A stretch of DNA of 5,119 nucleotides. Source: Globobulimina sp. Its lineage: Eukaryota > Foraminifera > Rotaliida. Position numbers and translations under genes: made by a program. Positions 1-5,119 of this stretch are shown here, piece after piece. The stretch covers positions 1 through 5,119 of the forward strand of contig PIVH01000714.1 of assembly GCA_003354225.1 (NCBI GenBank), given 5' to 3'. Below the pieces are notes generated by a model. It ran no database searches, was not told where the DNA came from, and saw only the letters and a program-made list of their open reading frames with translations. Each line of letters opens with the position of its first letter. Within the stretch, counting starts at the first letter, position 1.

Positions 1-363
1 CTATTTGCTTCATGTTCACCCCATCAAGCGATAATCATCAGTTTTATCATTGGATGCTATAAACTGATTTTTAACCGAAATATCTGTTGGACTAATTTCC
101 AAGTTTTTTTCAGTAAGGTTTCTCCTTAAAACATCATGATGTTCAGTTTCTTTATACTTATATTTACCATAAGCGTAGGATTTGATAGGTTAGGATTGGC
201 ATTCTTGGATAATATATATATATTCTCAAAAATAATATATATATTCATATATGATCCCTTGACAGGTCAACCATTTATTTATATATGATCGAAGGTAATA
301 TATATATTAGTGGCTGGTATATGTATATCTTATCGGGAACACTACTGTATATTTTGCTAAAAG
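1..363. other. Noncoding AT-rich stretch upstream of first visible transhydrogenase exon
   Basis: No convincing coding sequence is visible here. A frame open from the window edge to about position 129 (+) shows no resemblance to transhydrogenase or any other family I know. The downstream exon encodes the middle of a membrane domain, so its start cannot be the gene start, and at least the right-hand part of this stretch is most simply the 3' part of an intron. Candidate acceptor AGs lie at 309-310, 362-363, 364-365 and 370-371. The frame of the exon is closed upstream by TAG at 308-310. Which AG is used cannot be decided by eye. If it is an intron, it exceeds 300 nt, against 75 nt for the next intron. 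Confidence 0.6.
210..309. repeat. Cluster of three TA-rich palindromes with a direct repeat
   Basis: Three near-identical tracts of the form TAATATATATATT occur at 210-224, 233-245 and 296-309; each core is self-complementary. Between them, ATATATGATC is directly repeated at 247-256 and 281-290, and TTGAC/GTCAA arms with a 2-nt spacer lie at 259-270. This looks like locally duplicated simple sequence in a noncoding region. It could also contain the branch point and acceptor of an upstream intron. I see no known element class. Confidence 0.7.
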
Positions 364-364
364 A

Positions 365-1501
365 GTGCAAGTGACCAATATTCATATGGGGGCAATATTT
401 GCGGGCACCTTTATTGGCACTGTGACATTCACCGGTTCTGTTGCAGCATTCTTAAAATTACGAAATTTAATCTCGTCGAAATCCATTGCATTGCCAGGCA
501 AGAATGCGGTGAATGTGTCCTTACTGTTGGGCTCATTGGGTTGTGGTGGAATGTACATGACTTCAACAACCAGCGAGAGTGTGATGTTAAGCGCGTTATT
601 AGGCACCGTAGTATTATCGGGCGCATTTGGAGCACACACAACCACTGCAATTGGTGGTGCTGACATGCCTGTCGTAATAACGGTATTGAACAGCTATTCA
701 GGTATTAATTGCAATTGTCAGCTGACAACGTATGTATTTTTTGCATACAAATGTTTGCTATAATCAATATATTCAGGATGGGCGTTATGTGCCGAGGGAT
801 TTATATTATCGAATGATTTACTAACCATCGTAGGTTCGTTAGTGGGCTCATCCGGCGCCATATTATCATATATTATGTGTAAAGCCATGAATCGAGATAT
901 TGTTAATGTGTTATTTGGTGGATGGAATCAAGTGGGCGGAGGAGGCCCAGCAATGGAAATAAGTGGTACGGCCACTGAGATAGATGTAGCTGGCACTGTG
1001 GACCAATTAGCGGATGCAAAATCAGTGATAATTGTGCCAGGTTACGGTATGGCGGTGGCGAGAGCCCAATATCCAATCAAAGATATCTGTGATCAGTTGG
1101 CGGCGCGTGGTACCAAAGCTCGCTTCGGTATCCATCCGGTTGCGGGTCGCATGCCGGGACAAATGAATGTGTTATTAGCAGAAGCCGGTGTGCCCTATGA
1201 CGTGGTCTTAGAAATGGATGAAATAAATGATGATATGAGCGAGACTGATTTAGTGTTGGTGTTAGGCGCAAATGATACCGTGAATAGTGCGGCGGAGGAA
1301 GACCCCAATTCGCAGTTAGCGGGGATGCCAGTATTACGAGTCTGGCAATCAAAGCATGTGGTTGTAATGAAACGAACTTTGGGCGTCGGCTATGCCGCTG
1401 TCGACAATCCCGTGTTTTATAAGGATAATACGGATATGTTATTGGGTGATGCAAAAGCAACTTGTGATGCATTAGCATCGGGACTTCGAGAAAGAACATA
1501 A
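365..1501 (+). CDS. NNT: NAD(P) transhydrogenase, C-terminal dII half plus dIII (5' partial, two exons)
   Basis: The protein is a proton-translocating transhydrogenase of the mitochondrial inner membrane. It passes hydride from NADH to NADP+ driven by the proton gradient and so supplies matrix NADPH. The exons are about 365-701 and 777-1501 (phase 1 junction), giving about 353 residues. Residues 1-153 hold roughly five membrane helices of dII, including [20 protein letters not shown] and LNSYSGWA. Asp100 and Asn109 match E. coli beta Asp213 and Asn222. Residues about 165-353 are dIII, with the NADP-binding [37 protein letters not shown], and the [14 protein letters not shown] loop that holds the 2'-phosphate. 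The wording ([23 protein letters not shown]) is closer to animal NNT than to bacterial PntB. The codon at 365 is GTG and lies mid-domain, so it is not a start: upstream exons with dI and the first dII helices are missing from the window. The stop TAA at 1499-1501 fits the family C-terminus. Confidence 0.95.
702..776 (+). other. 75-nt spliceosomal intron in the transhydrogenase gene
   Basis: The intron runs from GTATTA (702) to ATTCAG (ending 776). It interrupts a Gly codon (G at 701, GA at 777-778) in phase 1. Splicing restores [13 protein letters not shown], an almost invariant transhydrogenase string, which makes the boundaries very secure. GC is about 28%, well below the flanking exons. 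Its length is a multiple of three, yet if retained it would stop translation at TAA 761-763. Confidence 0.95.
707..748. repeat. Palindrome cluster inside the intron
   Basis: TTGTCAGCTGACAA at 715-728 is a perfect 14-nt palindrome. AATTGCAATT at 707-716 is a second perfect palindrome overlapping it by two bases. Just downstream, GTATG (730-734) can pair with CATAC (744-748) across a 9-nt loop. Together they make much of the 5' half of the 75-nt intron able to fold locally, leaving the donor and acceptor ends at the edges. Confidence 0.75.
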
Positions 1502-1627
1502 ATCAATGATACCATTAATATTATAATATATTTAACGAATACATTGCTCACTTGCTTGTATTTTCCCATTTTTGTCAACTTCTAACTAAACTTAAATTTA
1601 ATCCAATTGATTTCTTATAGGAGTTTG

Positions 1628-1633
1628 AATAAA
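1628..1633 (+). terminator. Possible poly(A) signal AATAAA for the transhydrogenase gene
   Basis: AATAAA lies 127 nt past the transhydrogenase stop codon, a reasonable 3' UTR distance. Further AATAAA hexamers occur at 2026-2031 and 2082-2087, as expected in AT-rich DNA, so use of this one is only a guess. Many protists do not require this exact hexamer. Confidence 0.35.
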
Positions 1634-1781
1634 TTGATGTTGTGATGAAAAAATTTGTTCCACGGCATTCTCCTTCGTATTTAGGTATGAGCACACTAAC
1701 TCTTTCGTCATTTTGCTTGACTTTTACGTTGTTGTAACCTGCGTGTATTGTATCAATCAGATACTATGTAAAGGAGACACT

Positions 1782-1798
1782 TCAATTCTTCGAATTGA
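1782..1798. repeat. Short perfect hairpin, 7-bp stem
   Basis: TCAATTC (1782-1788) is followed by TTC and then its reverse complement GAATTGA (1792-1798). The hairpin overlaps the left arm of the long-range inverted repeat that starts at 1793. It could act in the 3' UTR or be chance in AT-rich sequence. Confidence 0.5.
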
Positions 1799-1856
1799 CA
1801 AAGTTAGCCATTGTCATCAGATTTCCCTTTTTTTGAAAGTTTCAATTCTGTTTGTT
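1793..1856 (+). repeat. Left arm of diverged inverted repeat
   Basis: AATTGACAAAGTTAG (1793-1807), GTCAT (1813-1817) and ATTCTGTTTGTT (1845-1856) recur in the same order, reverse-complemented, at 2353-2388. The left arm is longer, with about 26 extra bases between its second and third blocks, including a T-rich run. Two collinear blocks of 15 and 12 perfect bases make chance unlikely, though the AT bias weakens that argument. Confidence 0.6.
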
Positions 1857-2352
1857 TTATCAATAAATCACACATTATGCTGCTTTGAAACATAAAGAAA
1901 GCTGTACGAACAATCTTGATAAGTTTTAGTCTGCTGCAGATTTATTTGAAGTCATGGTTGGCATGGTGTTTCTGGTTTGCTGTATACAATATTCAAATGC
2001 ATTTGTTATCATGAGATCGATTATAAATAAAATTAAACAAAACAATTGAAATTTGCAAACAACAAAATCCTAAAAATCTGCAATAAAATCAATATTAAAT
2101 CGATGTTTTACTGAATAAATGCATAAAATATCCATAATCCAACCAAATCATTAATTAAATTAGTTAGAAACGCGATATGTGTCTTGTCAAGTTGAGCGAG
2201 ATTCGGTGGATTCAGTTCCTAGATGATGGGACAACTGATTTCTAAGGTTTGTTTGATAAACATTGGTTTGACGTCGATGCTTTCAAAAGATTTCAAAAAA
2301 AAAGAAGTGTTAACCAGCGCCAAAACTTCACAACTGTTCTTGTATTGGACAT

Positions 2353-2388
2353 AACAAACAGAATCATGACGTACTAACTTTGTCAATT
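2353..2388 (-). repeat. Right arm of diverged inverted repeat
   Basis: The matching blocks are CTAACTTTGTCAATT at 2374-2388, ATGAC at 2366-2370 and AACAAACAGAAT at 2353-2364, the reverse complements of the blocks in the left arm. The arm lies about 40 nt past the deubiquitinase stop codon, in that gene's likely 3' UTR. The arms enclose about 500 bp without any coding sequence, so this could be a relic of a small non-autonomous element or simply an inverted duplication. Confidence 0.6.
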
Positions 2389-2421
2389 TAGAACCTAACA
2401 AGCAATTGCAAAAAAGATATA

Positions 2422-2436
2422 AGTCAGTCAGTCAGT
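2422..2436. repeat. AGTC tetranucleotide microsatellite carrying the deubiquitinase stop codon
   Basis: The plus strand reads (AGTC)3AGT. On the minus strand this is an ACTG repeat encoding Thr-Asp and then TGA (2430-2428), the stop of the deubiquitinase frame. A repeat of ACTG contains TGA in all three frames within 12 nt. Confidence 0.85.
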
Positions 2437-2442
2437 TTTATC

Positions 2443-2474
<32 letters not shown>

Positions 2475-3298
2475 CATTATCATTGTGATTATCATTGTGA
2501 TTGACATTTATTGCTTCTTTTTTTATATTTCTTTTATTATAAAAAAGGACATACGCCGAACTGGTGAATACCTCTTTTTCTGTTATTGACGAAACCGAAG
2601 AATCATCAAATTCGTACCACTTGCTATTATTCAAATTTTTGGCATAAGCAATGTAATGACCACCGCCTAAACCGCCCGAATGGATTGACACTGCAAACAA
2701 ATCATATAAAAGAGAATCAGCACCAATCCATCTCGATAAATCGAAGCCATTTATTGGATATTGAACCGGCGCATCATTCTTCTCTCTGTAATAACCATTT
2801 TGTGTAAATCTTTTTAAATGAATAATAAAAATATCGGGCAGCGAATATAAATCTAATTTCTTTTTCGCGCATTTATGATCCCCACAATCTCGACAATACC
2901 ACGCATCATTTTTGCTCAAAGTCTCTTCCAACACAAACTCATCAATACATTCACTCAAATTTAGTGTTTTCTCACTTGATGTATATGACGACGACGACGA
3001 CGATGAATAGGATGAATGCTTTGAGACTGACTCGTCGTTTAAAGGCGATACAAATACATTGTGATTAAAACAATTTTGTGCGCCGCATTCCCATCGAATG
3101 CCAAAGGCTCTCGTATCATAGCTGCTGTCTGGTATTACCATGTGGAGAGAAGACAAGTTGTCCAAAACACAGCCATTGCAATACGCGCTGTAACTGCACT
3201 CTCCGCAGCTACGGCCATACTTATCCAACACCACAACTTCATATGCTCCCCTTTTCTCTGCCTCTGCCTCTTCCTCTTTATCCTCTTCTTCTTCTTTA

Positions 3299-3330
<32 letters not shown>

Positions 3331-5119
3331 CTCATCACTTGAAAACATTTTAATAATATCATTATTGATTGGCATCCATTTCTCAATATTTTGCAATATT
3401 AAGTAGGGCTCAATTAGTTTCTCGATGTATTGCCGGATCAAAGCGATACAGATATTGGACTGAGACGGCAATTTAATGACTAACGGAATGCCGACGTCCG
3501 AGTATCGCATATTGGAGGAAGTGAGTTGGTGATAAATGGGGATTATTTTGAATTTGGTGGTGTCTAAATCCAATTCATTGCCAAATAATAATTGGTTCAC
3601 TTGTTGGTCAGTGGCGACTTCATAGCAAAGCGTGTGGTTATTATTGTTGTCGTTGTCCGATATCTCGTCAATTGAGCCATAGTTGGGATAAACATTATAA
3701 ATGTGATGGTTCCACACATCGCAAATAATTAATCTATTTTTAGCGATTAAAGTCATTGCAGACAACTCGTCCTTTAACTCGCTAATCGTTGAGAAAAAAG
3801 CTAATTTTATCGCGTATTTCTTTGGTAAAATGTTTAAGTCCAAAAAAATCACTGTCACCATCTTTATGACATACTTCTTCTCCGTCGGCAAGGGCACCGA
3901 CAAAAACATGAACGGGTCGAAGGTGACGGATATTTTCGAGCAATCGGGACACTCGACGCGAGATTTTAATTGTCCCTGAATTAGATCTACGATGATTGAG
4001 TCATTCCGCTCTTTGTGGATGGACCACGACTCGCTGCCATCATCGCCATCATCATACTCTTTCTTTTCGCAGTACGGTTTGTTTAATATGCGGTTGAGGT
4101 CTTCGTGGAGGCCGTCCAACAGAAACTGTAACAGCTCGGAGGAGTCGTGTTGTTGATAGCCACTAAAACGAGGTTGGATTTGCCCGATGGTCGCTTTTAA
4201 CTCATTTGGTGCCAACACGCTGTACGAAGAGGACCAATACTTTGACAACAAAGAGGACCACGTCTCCGCCACTTTGCCTTTCCAACCGAGCGGATTATCG
4301 CGGTTTATCTCAGATTTCCATAATGAAGAATTTAAAAAATAAGCCACAAATAAGGGACAATGAGAGAGGCACTGAATGGTTGAGTTCATAAAACAAGTAT
4401 TTCCCAAATTTCTCAAACCAACGCAACCAGCGTCCGTTGGTGCGCTCGGATCGTCATTATTGATGTTCATGTTCCACATATAATTATTATTATTATTATT
4501 ATTGTGGTGATTAAAAGTGCTCCAAAATGGATCCGGCGCCGTATACGTATTTAACACATCAATTCTTTGCGATTCTTTATCTAAACATTCATCATAATTT
4601 GACGAATATCCATCGTAATGCACTTTTATTGTTTGGTTGCCATTGATATTGATTTCGGTCACTTGGCCCGTATACCATTTATGATACGCACTGTCATAAA
4701 TATCTATTTTCAATCCAACAAAGATGGACTCTCTCCACTTATTGGCATCATATTTTCTTTTCCATTTTCCATCTTCTCCTCGAACTTCAAACATATAACT
4801 TATGGCTGAGGATAAGTCGATGTTTAATGCCCATTCTCCAAAAGCTACACAACACTCACTCTCACTTAATAATATCCATTCTTTCTCTTCTTTTTCTTCT
4901 TCTTCCTCTTCTTCCTTTTCTTGCATCACCTCATCATAGGATGGCGGTGGAACGTCCTCTTCCGATCCAGATGCCGGTACAGATGCCGATGGGGTATTAA
5001 CTGGGAACGGATTCCAATGCTCATATTCTTGCTCAATATCTCCTTCATTGCCTCCTTCTCCTTCTTGGCTCTTCGCTGTCGCCGTCGCCGTCGACGAAGC
5101 CTTCCTCACTGTCTTCCAA
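2428..5119 (-). CDS. Ubiquitin-specific protease, USP4/11/15-like, with Tudor/chromo-barrel-like module (N-terminus off window)
   Basis: This is a cysteine protease that removes ubiquitin from proteins, probably in cytosol or nucleus. Residues are numbered from a GTG at 5109, which is not a start: the frame stays open to 5119, so the N-terminus is missing. Residues 55-58 form a PPSY motif, 64-76 an acidic run, and about 128-185 a Tudor/chromo-barrel-like module (KIDIYD, KWYTGQV, VHYDGYSSNYDE). The catalytic domain starts near 229. Cys box NLGNTCFMNS has Cys239, QQD box is YQQHDSSELLQFLLDGLHEDL (about 318-338), His box GGGHYIAY has His818, and WYEFDDSS has Asp835. Zinc-ribbon pairs are Cys387/390 and Cys739/742. 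Strings such as DNPLG, RNDSIIVD, ISVTFDPF, KLDLYSLPDI and DDSSVS match USP4/USP15. The insert between the halves holds a ubiquitin-like region (about 430-495), a Glu-rich tract (592-619) and a Cys cluster at 635, 638, 644 and 647. There are 893 codons without an intron. I expect an active enzyme. Confidence 0.95.
2441..2504. repeat. CATTAT hexanucleotide repeat encoding the Asn/Asp tail
   Basis: Five perfect CATTAT units run from 2451 to 2480, with degenerate units on both sides. On the minus strand they encode the Asn-Asp alternating C-terminal tail (about residues 869-890) of the deubiquitinase, after the conserved YVLFYNKR end of the catalytic domain. Units of six bases add or remove two residues and keep the frame, so the tail probably varies in length between individuals. 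Confidence 0.85.
2986..3006 (-). repeat. Poly-Ser tract in the deubiquitinase (TCG repeat)
   Basis: Residues 702-708 are Ser, of which five in a row use TCG, flanked by TCA. The tract sits in a Ser/Thr-rich loop between the Cys cluster and the second half of the catalytic domain. The pure codon run points to recent triplet expansion. Confidence 0.8.
3253..3336 (-). repeat. Acidic Glu-rich tract inside the catalytic domain insert
   Basis: Residues 592-619 are almost all Glu with a few Asp, Lys and Ala. GAA and GAG are mixed irregularly, unlike the pure triplet runs elsewhere in the gene. The tract lies before the extra Cys cluster, in the variable insert that separates the two halves of the USP fold. 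Such a stretch is probably disordered and could bind basic partners. Confidence 0.85.
4483..4503 (-). repeat. Poly-Asn tract (AAT repeat) before the Cys box
   Basis: Seven consecutive AAT codons encode residues 203-209, in the linker between the Tudor/chromo-barrel-like module and the catalytic Cys box. The codon run is pure, so it behaves as a triplet microsatellite and its length is likely to vary. Confidence 0.85.
4882..4920 (-). repeat. N-terminal acidic Glu/Lys tract in the deubiquitinase
   Basis: Residues 64-76 are Glu with interspersed Lys, directly after the PPSY motif. With the Glu-rich tract in the catalytic insert this makes two acidic segments in one protein. It is probably a disordered linker. 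Confidence 0.75.

Larger units (their letters stand above)
1502..2427. other. Convergent intergenic spacer (two 3' ends)
   Basis: This 926-bp stretch separates the stop codons of two genes that face each other. It is AT-rich and no reading frame here has an ATG start with recognisable content. Two 60-codon open stretches (1713-1895 +, 2219-2401 -) begin at TTG and resemble nothing I know. The spacer should hold both 3' UTRs and the transcription ends. No tRNA, rRNA or recognisable transposase is visible. The structured parts are the hairpin at 1782-1798 and the diverged inverted repeat listed separately. Confidence 0.7.

Noticed and set aside
38-51. 14-mer TCAGTTTTATCATT shared with 2432-2445
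   Set aside because: The second copy sits at the edge of the ATTATC/AGTC microsatellites and the match does not extend; chance in AT-rich DNA is likely.
365-367. GTG as a start codon for the transhydrogenase
   Set aside because: It lies inside a membrane domain, the gene is eukaryotic and spliced, and upstream dII helices are needed; it is an internal codon or part of an intron end.
382-666. Open frames antisense to the first transhydrogenase exon
   Set aside because: They mirror a strongly conserved coding exon, have no recognisable content and are shadows of it.
1077-1499. 140-codon open frame antisense to dIII
   Set aside because: Its composition (Pro, His, Arg, Tyr rich) is typical of the complement of a coding strand; the plus strand is clearly dIII.
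1642-1648. GTGATGA resembling a snoRNA C box
   Set aside because: No CTGA D box follows within about 110 nt and no closing stem is visible.
1713-1895. 60-codon open stretch in the spacer, plus strand
   Set aside because: It begins at TTG, resembles no family, and lies in AT-rich 3' flanking DNA where such stretches arise by chance.
2219-2401. 60-codon open stretch in the spacer, minus strand
   Set aside because: It begins at TTG and overlaps the inverted-repeat arm; no domain or conserved motif is visible.
3061-3353. Plus-strand frames opposite the Glu-rich tract with Leu/Phe runs that look like membrane segments
   Set aside because: The hydrophobic runs are just the complement of GAA/GAG codons in the deubiquitinase.
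5107-5109. GTG as a start codon for the deubiquitinase
   Set aside because: The frame remains open to the window edge (codons for Trp, Lys, Thr precede it) and eukaryotic starts are ATG; the true start lies outside.

Overview
This window looks like nuclear DNA of a eukaryote, most likely a free-living protist. Three things point that way. One gene carries a GT...AG spliceosomal intron. The two genes encode eukaryotic-type proteins: a mitochondrial proton-translocating transhydrogenase and a USP-family deubiquitinase. The coding DNA is moderately AT-rich with strongly AT-rich spacers, and the second protein has Asn, Asp, Glu and Ser homorepeats of the kind common in protists. No in-frame stop is reassigned, so the standard code fits. 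A rhizarian such as a foraminiferan is only a guess from the repeat style; the sequence does not fix the lineage.

Layout: positions 1 to about 363 are noncoding and AT-rich, with three copies of a short TA palindrome. They are best read as the end of a long intron, or as 5' flank. Positions 365 to 1501 (+) hold the last two visible exons of an NAD(P) transhydrogenase (NNT type), split by a 75-nt intron at 702-776. They cover the C-terminal half of membrane domain dII and all of the NADP(H)-binding domain dIII. The gene stops right after dIII. Its earlier part, including dI and the first half of dII, is not in the window. Positions 1502 to 2427 are a convergent intergenic spacer with no credible gene. 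It contains a diverged long-range inverted repeat, a small hairpin and AATAAA signals. Positions 2428 to 5119 (-) are one uninterrupted reading frame, open to the window edge, for a USP4/USP11/USP15-like ubiquitin-specific protease. This protein has an N-terminal PPSY motif, a Tudor/chromo-barrel-like module, a split catalytic domain with complete active-site boxes, an acidic insert, an extra Cys cluster and an Asn/Asp repeat tail.

The two genes face each other tail to tail and have no evident functional link: one is inner-mitochondrial-membrane redox metabolism, the other ubiquitin removal in cytosol or nucleus. I see no bacterial operon, CRISPR array, RNA gene or intact mobile element. The most unusual items are the domain make-up of the deubiquitinase, the palindrome-dense 3n intron with an in-frame stop, the inverted repeat in the spacer, and the microsatellite that carries the deubiquitinase stop codon.
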